A stretch of DNA of 64,000 bases from Ampelomyces quisqualis. Taxonomy: Eukaryota > Ascomycota > Dothideomycetes > Pleosporales > Phaeosphaeriaceae. The position numbers and the translations under genes are program-made. The stretch lies in contig JAGTXZ010000024.1 in NCBI GenBank assembly GCA_018398575.1, forward strand, positions 868,001-932,000. The letters run 5' to 3'. This document shows positions 23,864 to 34,567 of the stretch, one piece after another (the stretch's first letter is position 1; each line of letters begins with the position of its first letter). The notes beneath the pieces were generated by a model. That model ran no database searches. It was not told the DNA's origin and worked only from the letters and a program-made list of their open reading frames with translations.

Positions 23864-25731
23864 TCACGCATCTCGGTGCGTCTCATGCTCTTCTAATGCC
23901 CGCCGCTTTCTTGCATGCTCGGCATGTATACCCCAGAAACATGCAAAGATCCCCAGAACGCTGGAGACAAGCGTGACAAAGTACGCAGTTCGGTAACACT
24001 TTAGCCCCAGCTCACAGCCACGTTGGCCGTCAGGCTCTACAACAGAGTTCGAATCGTACGCAGCGCCATAGAACAGATTGTAGATGTTACCACTGACCAC
24101 GGGAGCTAGCGTCATAAAGCCCCAATTGACAGCAAATCCGTCGGGGCCGAATGCATCGACAACAAGTGCGGGGAAGACACCAAATAGCACGCCATAGGCA
24201 AGCCCGGTCAGGCCGGAAACAGCCCAGAGATACCGTGGGTCGCCGATCTTGATTGCGCACAGCTGGGCGAAGGAAAATATAGTGGCCGAGACGGCTGCAC
24301 ACCAGAAGCGTGAGTGGTGAAGTCGCTTCACGATAACGTCTGAGCCGATACCAGAGGATAGGCGGCCGAGGAAAGAGCAGACGGAGATGATAGAAACGTG
24401 CCACAATTGGCGATCGGCGACGAAGGCTTTGCTGGCAGTCGGGTCCCAGTGGCTCCAGAGTGCTTGGACGTCGTGGCCAATGTTGCTCGTAAAGTTAGCG
24501 AAGAGTATGATGTATATTAGATCAAGGCACACTCACTTGATGGTCATCAGCCCAACACCTGTCAGAAGGCCCATCAGTACCCACAGCTGCCAGAAATCGG
24601 GCTTGGAAAGCAATGCAACGCCAGTAATGTCTATACAATGTGAGTGAGCTGACTTCTTACTTGCCGCATCGTCATTGTCGGCAATGTCGCCTGGGCCAGA
24701 GAGTAAGGACGATGTTTCAGTGGAGGGTCCGCTTTGTTCGTCTTCGTCTGCTAGAAGCGGTTGGCAGATTACAGGGAAGGGGATGGACAGGAAACTGTGA
24801 GAAAGGACTTACTGGTTTCAGATTGTGGTATAACGGATGCCTTGTATCGACTACTATGGGATTTTGCACTTTGCAATAGATTCGAGTCTCGTCGCCCATG
24901 CTCGTTTGTGGGGAGCACGGTATAGGTGGTGGCTGACTGATGGTCCACCACTATCAAGAAAGGTATCGAGACAAGTACAAGCAGCGAGGTCGCAAGGGAT
25001 AGTAACATTAGCAGGCCTGATGTGTCACCTGGAAAGGCGAGACCAGCTATGACGGTGTAGAAGAATGCGCTCAGACCGAAGGCTGCTAAAGGACAAGCTG
25101 TTGCTGATCCACGGTGCGTTGGCCAATTGAGGGTTGCTAAGTTGATGAGCCATGGTTTGAGAGAGAGAGAGAGAGAAGCCACGTACCGGTCTTTAACGCG
25201 GCCCCAAAGGCAGCACAACTGCCTACTCCGCTCAGAAAAGAACAAAATGATATCACGCCGACACTCATGCCTCCGGGGCCCTTGTCGTACGCTACACATA
25301 GTCAGTATCTTCTTTCCACTAGCCCAAGGTCGTCGCACCGATCTTGATGGGGTAGTAGCCGGCCAGCAGCGCAAACATGCCGATAATAGCCGTGAGTCGC
25401 GGACTCTTCCTATCTGTTATCATGCCCATGGGTATGCCCGAGGCATACATGCCGAGGTTCGCGGCAGTGCCCTGGTTTCAGTGAGATTGTGTTTGTTCGG
25501 GTGGCTGGGAATAAGCATACGATGACATTGCTTTGCGTCGCAGAGAGCTGCAGCTTATCGGCGAATTGAGGAGCCCATGCTGAGTAGGCATACTGCTGAG
25601 TGTGAGTAGCTGGGTTCGAGATGGGATGAACAACCAACATTGGTCCCGCATGCCAGCGCAATCGTCGTGGCAGCAACAACGGAAACAACGCGCGTCGTCT
25701 TGTGGGTTGTGCCTTGGTCGTGCGCGACCAT
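23864..25731 (-). CDS. Nodulin-like MFS transporter (Mch1-type monocarboxylate transporter-related)
   Basis: Seven exons on the reverse strand (25731-25639, 25592-25521, 25471-25339, 25291-25187, 25136-24813, 24750-24537, 24485-23864) make 520 residues, frame-consistent throughout; introns are 46-62 nt. The start follows 'ccatcatgg'. The N-terminal half gives about six membrane segments with 'YAYSAWAPQFADKL' and 'GTAANLGMYASGIPMG'. A polar cytosolic loop follows, containing an acidic 'DEDEQSG' segment. The second half restarts with 'DFWQLWVLMGLLTGVGLMTINNIG', then 'GRLSSGIGSD' (MFS motif A-like) and about five further membrane segments. This arrangement is that of the nodulin-like/Mch1 branch of the major facilitator superfamily. 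Substrate is unknown: yeast Mch1 does not measurably carry monocarboxylates. Intron 4 contains a short CT-microsatellite. The gene is divergent from the Serinc gene. Confidence 0.88.
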
Positions 25732-26103
25732 GATGGTCCAAGAACAGATGGAACTACAGTATTATACTAGCACAATCATCGAGTGGTCAGGCTATCGCAA
25801 CGCGTCTTCCCTCGAGTGTCGCAATCGGATGCGGAGCGAGGCGCAAGAAAAGTAATGAGGTAGTCAGAGGAACACAACAAGTCCAAGGCAGAGAGAAAGA
25901 GAAGGTCTATCCAAGCACGCTTATCGCACCGAGCCAGAGAGACAATCTCCAGTGACACGGCGGTGGCATGGCGGGTATCGCAAGACCGCCGGCGGAGATA
26001 ACGGGCCCGACCGGGCTTGGCGGAAGGAGCCGCGAGGCGCAGGGGAACGTCGTGTGCATCTCCCACAAACACCAGCGACGCCATCCCTCCCGACATCGCC
26101 ATC
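25732..26103. promoter_or_regulatory. Shared upstream region, MFS transporter / Serinc
   Basis: 372 bp between the two divergent start codons must hold both promoters. Purine-rich 'aaggcagagagaaagagaagg' sits near 25,887. No specific binding site is asserted. Confidence 0.5.
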
Positions 26104-27705
26104 ATGGGCGCATTACTGTCGGTGCCGTTTTTGGCGATGCCCGCCATGGGCACGGTATGTCCCAGACGTCTCCGCGACGGCGCGCCGCTAACAAGGCCAG
26201 GTATGGAGCATTGCAGCCTCGTGCTGCGGAGCGGCAACCTGCAGCGCCGTCATGGGCTCTTGCGGCGGGAAATGCGGCAACAGGTCTGCCTGGACACATG
26301 CACAGATAGACCAGGTGCTGATGGCCTGATAGCATCGCCACGCGTGTCGCCTACGCGCTCATCCTCCTCATCAACTCGATCGTGTCCTGGATCATGCTCA
26401 CGGACTGGGCCATGAAGAAGCTCTCCCACCTCACCCTCGATTACGTCGACATCAAATGCCACGGCGAACAGTGTTACGGATACGTTGCCGTGCAGCGGAT
26501 CAATTTTGCCCTCGGATTCTTCCACGTCCTCATGGCGCTCATGCTCGTCGGAGTGCGGTCATCCAAGGACGGCCGCGCGCCCATACAGAACGGCTTCTGG
26601 GCGCCAAAGCTACTCAGCTGGATCGGCATGGTTGTTTTGACTTTTTTCATCCCGAACTCGTTCTTCATCGTATGGGGCAACTACCTCGCCATGATCGGCG
26701 CGTGCTTTTTCCTGCTCATCGGTCTCATCTTGCTAGTCGATCTAGCGCACAACTGGGCCGAGTACTGCCAGGAGAAGATTGAAGTCACTGAATCAAGGGT
26801 CTGGACTGGAATGCTTGTTGGGTCTGCAGTGACGATGTATTTGGCCTCGTTTGCCATGACCATCGTCATGTACATCTACTTTGCAAGGAGTGGATGCGGC
26901 ATGAACCAGGCAGCCATCACTGTACGTTTCAGATCTCTATGACACGAGCACTCACTAATATGTACAGATCAACCTGGTCCTCCTGCTCGTATCGTCCATT
27001 GTATCAATCCACCCCGCAGTCCAGAACGTCAACCCCCGCGCCGGTCTCGCCCAATCCGCCATTGTTGCAGTCTACTGCACATACCTCACCCTTTCCGCAG
27101 TGGGCATGGAGCCGGATGACCACCAATGCAACCCTCTTATCCGTGCTCGGGGCACCCGCAAAGCCACCATCATCATCGGTGCCATCGTCACGTTCGTCAC
27201 CGTTGCCTACACCACCACACGGGCCGCGACATACGGCCTGGCTCTTGGCTCCCAAGGCAACCCGCATGGTAACGGCTACTCACAAGTCGGCACCGACGAC
27301 TACGAACACGGCCTCGTGACCCAGCAGCCCGAATCGCGCCGCGATATGCGCCAAGCCGCTCTCCGCGCCGCCGTCGAGTCCGGTTCCCTTCCCGCATCTG
27401 CCCTCGACGATTCGGACAGCGAAGATGAAGACGAGGCGGCGACCAAGAATCCACGGGATGACGAACGCAACGCGACGCAATACAACTACACTCTCTTCCA
27501 CATCATCTTCTTCCTGAGCACGACATGGGTGGCTACGCTGCTCACGACGAATTTTGACGAGAAGGATGTGCAGGGTAGCTTTGTGCCTGTGGGCCGGACG
27601 TACTGGGCTAGTTGGGCCAAGATTATCAGCGCGTGGGTGTGCTATGGCATTTACACGTGGAGTCTGGTTGCGCCGCTGGTGTTGCCGGATCGATTTGATT
27701 ACTAG
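26104..27705 (+). CDS. TMS1: Serine incorporator family membrane protein (TMS1/Serinc)
   Basis: Four exons (26104-26154, 26201-26283, 26333-26921, 26968-27705) give 486 residues; introns are 46, 49 and 46 nt. The N-terminus (MGALLSVPFLAMPAMG, then SIAASCCGAATCS) is diagnostic of the family. It is followed by about ten membrane segments, including 'ATRVAYALILLINSIVSWIM' and 'FFIPNSFFIVWGNYLAMIGA'. The usual cytosolic loop is Ser/Asp/Glu-rich here (ALDDSDSEDEDEAATK, near residues 375-395). The C-terminal half has 'YNYTLFHIIFFLSTTWVATLLTNF'-like sequence typical of Serinc. Family members are ER/vacuolar or plasma-membrane lipid-associated proteins; yeast Tms1 is vacuolar. The proposed serine-incorporation activity is disputed and scramblase activity is reported for some members. 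Confidence 0.94.
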
Positions 27706-28042
27706 GATGATGACTGTGATGGCCACGGGAGGCGATTAAGAATGTGTTATTACTACAGTGTTGTATTCTCACTGGATCATGTCCGCAATAGATTCTTACA
27801 GAGTACCAACTCGTCACGCATGTCCTATGCCCGTGCTCATCCTGCTTTGTCTTCAGGCGCATTGTTCCCGCACAGGCCTCGGGAATATCGCGCCAAGACA
27901 TGTTCTCTTGGCTTGCTTGGCGCGGCAGGCACGGAGAAGTTGATGCATGCTTCTCTTCATTGTGTACATGGAGCCTCTCCCACCAGCTTATTGGGATATT
28001 TGTGGCTTTGCATTTGTATCTCTAGTTTGAATGCCGTCCCTC
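27706..28042. other. Convergent 3' region
   Basis: 337 bp between the stops of the Serinc and RRG7 genes. No gene is seen; it should contain both 3' ends. Confidence 0.6.
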
Positions 28043-29137
28043 TCACCCGGCATCGACGACCTGTTTGGGCTTATTCTTCGAGCCCTTTGGTCTACCGATG
28101 GGTCTTGCAGGTGTTTTGGGTTGGGCTGTTGGGCTGGCGAGGGTTTTTTCGGGGGGACGGCCGCGTCTGCCTGTCACCATTCCTCCGCGCGGGGCTGGGG
28201 CTTTGGCCATGTTGGCAAGTTTGCCGTTTTGTAGTCTGGCTGGCTTTTCTTCGGGCGGTTGGGAGGTGTCGTGTCCGGCAGAGACGATTCGCATCAGTTG
28301 GAGGGTGTCGGCATCTAGCGTGTGCCTGTCCGGGAAGATGGGCGAGCCCATCCACGTCAACTGGATATCCTTCTTGGTTCCAGCATTCTTGAATTTGGCG
28401 AGTTTCTTGGAGACTTTGGTGGGTTGCTCCGGCTCTTCTTCCAGCAACTCGTCGCCAGTGAGGTGGGCTCGCGGAGTGTGCCTAATGGTGACGCCCACCC
28501 CCTCCAGGCCCTGCTCAGCGGCTGCACGGTTCCACACGAATTGCTGGATGAGGCCGTCTTTGGACACCATGACGAAGCCCAGGGGAGCGCGCGACTCACC
28601 CAGCGCCTTCAGCGTGCCCTTGGTGGCGCGCATCGTCGTAAGCAAAAGGCCAAGCACGGCCTTGTTCCTCCAGTCGGCGGGCGTGCCACGCATAGCGCCC
28701 TCGAGCTCGCGCATGTGGCATGGGCTGACCGACTGGTTCCGCGCTTTGCACTGAATGATGACACGCAGCGGCTCGCGCAGGGTCGCCAGGACCCAGTAGC
28801 CGATGAGGTCAATGCCGGCATCGCCTTGCCCGCCGACGCGCAGCAGCGAGAAGCCGAGGCGCAGCAGCGCGAGGGCGGCAGTGTACTCGTAGCGCGTGCC
28901 GACATAGACGGGCGAGGTCGGTGCCAGGCGCACGCGCTTTGCATGCTCGAGAAAGGAAGCCAGCGAGTTGTGGTGCGGCGAGCCGGGCGGCAGAATCAGC
29001 TGGGGGATGTCAACGGGGGCGGCATTGGCGGCGGACGTGGTTGCGATGCGGCGGGGGAGCCAGCGGGGGAGCCAGTGGGGGAGCCAGCGGGGGAGCTGGG
29101 TGTGGAGGGGCCATGGAGGGCGCAGGAAGGGTCGCAT
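28043..29137 (-). CDS. RRG7: Required-for-respiratory-growth protein 7 homologue (PD-(D/E)XK-like, mitochondrial)
   Basis: Single exon of 364 residues. The start is ATG 29137; the open frame extends upstream only through non-ATG codons. The core 'YEYTAALALLRLGF...VGGQGDAGIDLIGYW...LRVIIQCKA' at residues 83-132 matches the Rrg7 (DUF2034) family, whose fold is restriction-endonuclease-like. Candidate active-site residues are Glu84, Asp110 and Gln129-x-Lys131. The N-terminal about 40 residues are Arg-rich and lack acids, as expected for a mitochondrial presequence, and include a fourfold LPRW-type repeat. Yeast RRG7 is needed for respiratory growth and mitochondrial genome maintenance. Oddity: the C-terminal 40 residues carry two AT-hook-like motifs (RGRP at 325 and GRPKGSK at 348) and a Pro/Lys-rich tail. 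Confidence 0.85.
   Translation of the reverse strand: MRPFLRPPWPLHTQLPRWLPHWLPRWLPRRIATTSAANAAPVDIPQLILPPGSPHHNSLASFLEHAKRVRLAPTSPVYVGTRYEYTAALALLRLGFSLLRVGGQGDAGIDLIGYWVLATLREPLRVIIQCKARNQSVSPCHMRELEGAMRGTPADWRNKAVLGLLLTTMRATKGTLKALGESRAPLGFVMVSKDGLIQQFVWNRAAAEQGLEGVGVTIRHTPRAHLTGDELLEEEPEQPTKVSKKLAKFKNAGTKKDIQLTWMGSPIFPDRHTLDADTLQLMRIVSAGHDTSQPPEEKPARLQNGKLANMAKAPAPRGGMVTGRRGRPPEKTLASPTAQPKTPARPIGRPKGSKNKPKQVVDAG
29050..29100. repeat. 12-bp minisatellite inside RRG7
   Basis: About four copies of a 'gggggagccagc'-like 12-mer (forward strand) encode LPRW/LPHW/LPRW/LPRR in the presequence region of RRG7. In-frame length variation between isolates is expected for such a repeat. Confidence 0.8.
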
Positions 29138-29268
29138 TACGGCTCTGTACGGCAGGGACAGTGGCGCAAAATATTTGCGGTAGGCCTCTCGCCTAACTTT
29201 TCGGCGGTGACGCGGTGACGGCAACAAACACTGGCCGCCGACACTCCCTCACCACCACCACCACCACA
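29138..29268. promoter_or_regulatory. Compact bidirectional promoter RRG7/MED21
   Basis: Only 131 bp separate the divergent ATGs. It includes a CAC-trinucleotide run just before the MED21 start (around 29,249-29,267) and a palindrome-like 'cggcggtgacgcggtgacgg' near 29,202. No TATA box is evident, as is common for housekeeping promoters. Confidence 0.6.
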
Positions 29269-29808
29269 ATGAGCGACATACTCACCCAGATCCAAGACGA
29301 GATGGACTTTGTGTGTCCCTCCCAGTTCACCCCCCTCCCCCCTCCACGCCGCTAACCCTGGCAGCTCCTCAACATGATGCAGCGACAAATGGCCCACATC
29401 CGCGTCCACGCCCCGCCAAGCGTCCCCCCCGGCCAGCAACGCGTCGACACCTTTTCCGAGATCCAGGCCAAGACGGCGACGGAGAACACGCAAGCTTCCA
29501 CAGCCGTCTCGCAGCTCACCCAAGCACCGGCACAGCCCGCCCAGCCCGAGCACATCTCGCCCCAACAGTTCCGCGACGACATCAAAGAGTTTGCCCGCGA
29601 CATTGTCATCAAGCAGCAGCAGATGGAGGCCCTGATTGCGCACCTGCCGGGCCTGAACGTCAGCGAGGACCAGCAGCTGGAGCGCATGAAGCAGCTGGAG
29701 CGCGAGCTGCAGGACCTCGAGGCCGAGAGGCTGGAGGCTGTCAAGGAGAAGGAGGTTTTGCTGCGGACGGTCGAGGACAAGATCATGAACGTGGGCAGGG
29801 GGCGCTGA
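29269..29808 (+). CDS. MED21: Mediator complex subunit 21
   Basis: Two exons (29269-29310 and 29365-29808, 54-nt phase-0 intron with GCTAAC branch site) encode 161 residues. The start 'MSDILTQIQDEMD' and following 'LLNMMQRQMAHIRVH' match the conserved N-terminal helix of Med21/Srb7, which pairs with Med7 in the Mediator middle module. A Pro/Ala/Gln-rich spacer (residues about 30-75) precedes a long coiled coil (residues about 80-155; 'QQQMEALIAHLPGL', 'ERMKQLERELQDLEAERLEAVKEKE'). Med21 is a core nuclear cofactor of RNA polymerase II transcription. Length is normal for the family. Confidence 0.93.
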
Positions 29809-30652
29809 GACACCTGCAACCCCATCCCTCCCCATCCTTTCTTTCAAATCCCGCCCATCCCAGAAAATGTTATGAGCTCGGCCAATCGGCGCGGAGCTTG
29901 GGGCCGATATGCTCGAACAGGTAGAGTCGGTAATGCCCGACAATGGACGGCGTTGTAAGAACATCTCTGACTTTGCGCAGGATTCTAGAGTGTTTCCGCG
30001 TCGAGTCCACGACCCTTTGACGTAACGTACCCGCCCCCGGCCTAGCTCGCCTCCGCCTCTGTTGTTCCTGGCTATTTTGGCTTACAGCACGCTCGAAATC
30101 CAGCAATAAAAGACTTTTCGACCGCCTCCTTGGAATGCAAGACCCCAGAGGCGAGGAGGGAGTTGGCCGCGGGACGGCGGTGCGGCCTGAAGAGAATGGA
30201 CAGCGTGATGACGAAGCGGGCTGAAGACGATATAGAAGGCGACCTTTTCCCCTGGATAATGAGTGGCGCAAATAATGGAGCAACGGCCATCTTCTCATCC
30301 AGCCCCAGAAAACGTGTTCTGCGCGATGAATCTTTCGCAACGCTCGTACGATCAGATACGCCCAATCCAAACTGTACTCATGGACCATGGTCGTGCATTT
30401 TAGCTACTGGCCAGACAACAAGCGTTATGCCCTACGACTCACTCTAGGGGCGAGGCAGCGGGGTTTGCTGGATGAAGCAATCATCCCTGTTGGGATGAGG
30501 GCTAGTTGCTGCACAGGGAGGTGCATGTAATACATGCTCGGGCTGTTCGGATGGTACGGGGTCACTACAATGCGAAGTGTTAGTGACGCGTTGAGCACTG
30601 CCGATTACGAATATAAGTTCTAGATATTCATACCTGATAGAACAGGTGTATC
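29809..30652. other. Intergenic, no gene recognised
   Basis: 844 bp. A reverse frame of about 170 codons (29,870-30,388) is Arg/Ser-rich without motifs and is opposed by a forward frame; I regard it as non-coding. A CT-rich segment follows the MED21 stop. Confidence 0.45.
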
Positions 30653-30970
30653 ATGGAAGCCAAAATCCAGCTTCTACGTTCACCTGTCGTTGTCGTTTTC
30701 TTCATCTTTCTCGTCAGCCCACTAATCGCTCAAGCAGCTTTGCCGTTACGACGAACAGTCGCCGGAGTTGCTCGCCAGGTTCACGTTTCCGCCAGCAAAT
30801 TGTGTCATATTCAGAGAGAGGATTATAGAGGGCACATGTTGTACAGCTTTGGCTCACAGGGGGTACAGCATTGCGGTGGCATTGAGTGCATTATTTTTCG
30901 CACATGGAGCGGCGGAGGTTGCACGCCTTCCTCCCGCTCTTCAATTCTCCTAGAGGAAGGCAGGCTTTAG
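30653..30970 (+). CDS. Possible small secreted protein (weak)
   Basis: Single-exon frame of 105 residues from ATG 30653. The first 28 residues look like a good signal peptide (basic start, then VVVVFFIFLVSPLIAQA). The rest has four cysteines and no recognised domain. Evidence is only the signal-like start; codon usage is not distinctive and the region is otherwise gene-free. It may be a chance frame. Confidence 0.3.
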   Translation: MEAKIQLLRSPVVVVFFIFLVSPLIAQAALPLRRTVAGVARQVHVSASKLCHIQREDYRGHMLYSFGSQGVQHCGGIECIIFRTWSGGGCTPSSRSSILLEEGRL

Positions 30971-32840
30971 TGTGGTATATACTATATCTCTGTGTGAGGA
31001 TCGTGTGGTACTGAGCGGTCCACAGGTATTTCATGTCCACGATGCGGCACGACTATGCATTTCAATAACCTGACACTGAGCAGTCCAGTTCTATCAAGCT
31101 AGTTTTTGATGATTTGACAGTATCAGCATCAGTTCTGTTGTCATGCTCAGTCCTACGGCTATGGGATTTGGATCACAAGCGATGAAGTGGGGTTATTAAT
31201 AAATGAACGAGAGTTTTAAGCTCATCGTTGGGGACTGAAGGTTGATATAGCAATGACATTTCGCATCGACTTGGTGACTCCGTCGATAGCTGTACAAAAA
31301 ACATAAGAACTCATCCTTGGTACTCTCTCCACACTCACGAAACGTCACATTCTGAAATCTCGTCCCATGAACTACCGCCTAACATAAAGTTTTCCTGTGT
31401 ATTGTGAGAAAAGACGACAGGAGCCGTATTGCTCGACTTCTGGACAGGACAGGGCGCCTATACTTTTTCACAGCCGTGATGTCCAAAACTGTCATCGAGC
31501 AGTCACCATATACAACAAGTGAGTATGCGCATGCGCAACAGGAAGTAAGAACGTGACAATTTTTTTGGTTATGTCCTTTTATAATCGCCTAGGAATCTCT
31601 TTGTAGCTACGCTAAAAAGCTCACCGCTGACAATGTATCCAACCTCTTTCGTCTACACCAACCACGATCTTGGCCTCATCAATTGAGTTGACATGTTTTT
31701 GATGCGAAATTTGGCCGAGAACTGTACCAGTCATATGCTCTCCTCAATCATCCCTTCAAACCGCGATTCAGCCACACTTTCGGTGCCAAACTCATCGTAT
31801 CGGTAATCCCCACTTGGCCACCAAGCCTGCACAGCACTCTCGTTCCGGTGGAGGTATTTTGAGCGTCTCTTATGTGGCGCTTTATCGGCGGCCTTAAAGC
31901 TGTTGCTACGAGACAGAGTAACACTACAAATCTGCATCGAACCTTCCTTCTGGATGTAGCCACCACGTTTGGACAGCTTAGCCACGGTGTCCCCTTTGCT
32001 AATAGCATGGTCAATGGCGACAGTTAGTAGTCCGCGGTAGTCCCTTTGTAGGTTATAAACGAGACCTCCGGTAAGTGCAGTAAGTTAGTAGTCCGATAGC
32101 TCGCAGTACTGTTGGGGCCCTGACAGTGTCCGATTAGTCGCTTGAGAATAGTATGCCACTTGATGTTCTGAGGAAAGTACTGAAGAAGGGTCAATTGATC
32201 AAAGATGTGCCTTGCTATGGTGAATACTCACCGAGATCAACTCGACTGCAGTGACATGTACATCTCCCAGGAAATGAATGCCCACATACTCATAGATACT
32301 TGAACCACTAAAAGGATTGAAGTGCTTCGTGATAGTTACATCTGGGAGGCACTAGCTTTAACCATTGAGGTCCAGGTAAGCTCACTCGTATAGGAGCGAG
32401 CTGCTGTCTTTCTCCGGACGTAGACCCAATCCAATGGGCATCGTCGCATATGTGAAACCATTAGTGCTTAATGAACCCGCAGTTTGTTACTAAAAAGCAA
32501 GGTATGTGGCAGGGAGCTGCTGTGCCCGAGACAGCTGCAATTTGCAGGGTAACTACTTTGGATCCTCTTGCGTAGTAGATTTTCCTTATTGCTGATCAAG
32601 TGGTCAATAATCTCGTCAACCCGCTTCTTTGTGTTTGAAGCATTCTTAGAAGCTACTTACGGTCCAGCAATGTTTTTAGCGGGTGCCTGGCATGATCGTG
32701 GGCCGGGTATCCTGTAGTCAAATCTTTACTTCAGAAGAAGAAGGAGCGCGAACTTCTTTGAGGACAATTTCTGATTGTTAGTGGAATTGATTATCCATAT
32801 CTGAAAATAAGAAACATACTGGTAGGTGCATTAGCACTGG
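30971..32840. other. Intergenic, no gene recognised
   Basis: 1.87 kb with only short, overlapping frames (reverse 31,731-32,014 in two frames). Many local poly-A/T runs. Composition drifts toward AT on the right, leading into the second RIP-like block. No motif or RNA gene seen. Confidence 0.5.
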
Positions 32841-34048
32841 GGTACGAATGCGGTGTAAAAAGCCCAGTGCGGTGTTAATATACACTGCAGTATTGTGTAT
32901 GTTTACTCCTTTATACTACACGTAGAGTAAATTTACAGTTATCGTGTTTTTTTACCTACCACTTTTATTAGTATACAATTTTTTTGTGGTAATTTTATTA
33001 GTAAGTAAGATTTGAGTCTTTACTGCTAAGACTTTTTCTTACCTATTTTTAATTCTTTTCTATCTCTACTAATATTCTATTTTTTCTATCTTTCTATCTT
33101 TTAAACTTACTAAACTCTAGATTTTAACCTGTATATATATTAGTTTTGTTTTAGGCTCTAGAGCAGAAGGCTTAAGAAAAGTAAAATAAGAGGATTAATT
33201 AGAAGAGAAAAAAGAAAGTCTAAGAACTTTATAGAGTAAAGTAAAGTAGTTATTAAAATAGTAAATAATTTACTTACTTAGCCTATAAATATGCCTAGAA
33301 ACTAACTATATAAATCTAGATAACTTAATAGTATTTCTAGAGAGAATTCTATAGAGTAGCAGGGTTTTTTATATACTTCTAGATAGAGTATTTAATACTA
33401 TATTTATAATATAGTATAGGTTTTAGGTTACTTAGTATATTTAAACAAGAGAGCACTTAAATATAGAACTTATTTATTAAATACTTAATTAAATTGCCTA
33501 TAATATTAGAGTAAGAAGTATCTTATAGAAAGAGTGCTTTATAGAGTATATAATTACTAAACTTTGTAACAAATAAATAAAATAGATATAGCTACCTATT
33601 TTTCATTCGTTTAGTAAAGCTTAGTAGCTAGCTGTTATTTATTTCCTTGTTTAGTGTTTTTCAGCTTATATTTTTGTTTAATTAACAAATATTTAGTAAT
33701 ATAATTTTAGTATTTTAACTACTAGACGCTGTTATAGTATAACGCTACTTCTAGTAGGCTAGTAATCTATTAGACTAAGCCTATAATACTCTATACTTAG
33801 CTCTGCTGTTAAGGTTATATAACTAGATTACGTTACTAGACTACGTAATTAGATTTAGGGGTAAACGCGATTAGGATGCCAAAAATTAGCTAAAACTTTG
33901 CTAAAACTTGCTATGTAATATATCAAACAAATATTTGCAAATATAAAAATATTTATCTTTGTTTGTTTACTAAAATAAGCTATCTGTATTTGTTTGTTTC
34001 TTTAGTATTAATTGAACAAAAAAATCAAATATTTAGTTCATATTTGAT
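32841..34048. other. Second AT-rich block, probably an old mobile-element remnant
   Basis: About 1.2 kb of strongly AT-rich sequence inserted between normal-composition DNA. No coding frame can be followed on either strand, even reading through TAA/TAG. It contains a perfect 14-bp palindrome ATATTTGCAAATAT at 33,931-33,944, several 'caaatattt' words between 33,690 and 34,030, and a terminal hairpin listed separately. It may be a degraded small transposon or solo LTR; no target-site duplication was identified. Confidence 0.6.
34024..34048. repeat. Hairpin at the right edge of the AT-rich block
   Basis: Perfect 9-bp inverted repeat ATCAAATAT / ATATTTGAT (34,024-34,032 and 34,040-34,048) with a 7-base loop. 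It ends exactly where normal composition resumes, so it may be a terminal structure of the former element. Confidence 0.7.
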
Positions 34049-34567
34049 TATTGCGAAGTCTGACGATCGCATCGTGCGGCCAGATCCTTGACATGAAGGC
34101 GTTGCTATTGTGGACGTCCCTGGTAATGCTCTGTCCCAGAAGTCGCAGTAGTTGCGGCGGCAGCTTGAGCAGGATTCATAGTCGCAAAATATGTTGTACA
34201 AGACGCCTTAAAATACATTCAAAAATGGAATGCCGTTGTGATAAAACGTTCGCATTGTAGTGGAGCGTTATTCACCTCCAAGGCTCATCAGAATTGATGT
34301 GTAGAATTGAATATATCATTATTAGGTGTGTGTGTTGTGTAGGTCGTTGTCCTCCGATGGCCCTTCAGCCATCGTATCTTGTGTATACCCTTAGCCGTGC
34401 CACGAGCGTCCTTCAGACTTACTTCCCATGTTACTTCACCACAGCATTGTGCCTTCAATTGTGCTTGCCTACATGACTAGGACCAAGAATGAAGAAAAGT
34501 GCGATATCAAAGTAAAAGTATCGAAGTGTGCCAGCATCACTGGGCTTCAGTTGTCGCCTTTGTTAAC
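34049..34567. other. Intergenic, 3' of the 36,607 gene
   Basis: 519 bp, no convincing gene; two forward frames of 60-70 codons only. Confidence 0.5.

Noticed and set aside
24631..24660. Possible 30-nt intron in the MFS transporter
   Set aside because: Too short; the 30 bases are a multiple of three, open, and encode the conserved 'SHCIDITG' stretch.
28065..29218. Long forward frames of 200-300 codons
   Set aside because: Antisense shadows of the GC-rich RRG7 gene.
29137..29964. Reverse frame of 275 codons overlapping MED21
   Set aside because: Antisense shadow of the MED21 coiled-coil region; MED21 has the family motifs and a clean intron.
29870..30388. Reverse frame of 172 codons
   Set aside because: Low-quality Arg/Ser-rich sequence without motif; start is not supported.
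32841..34048. Intact transposon with terminal inverted repeats
   Set aside because: No transposase frame, and no matching inverted repeat found at the left edge.
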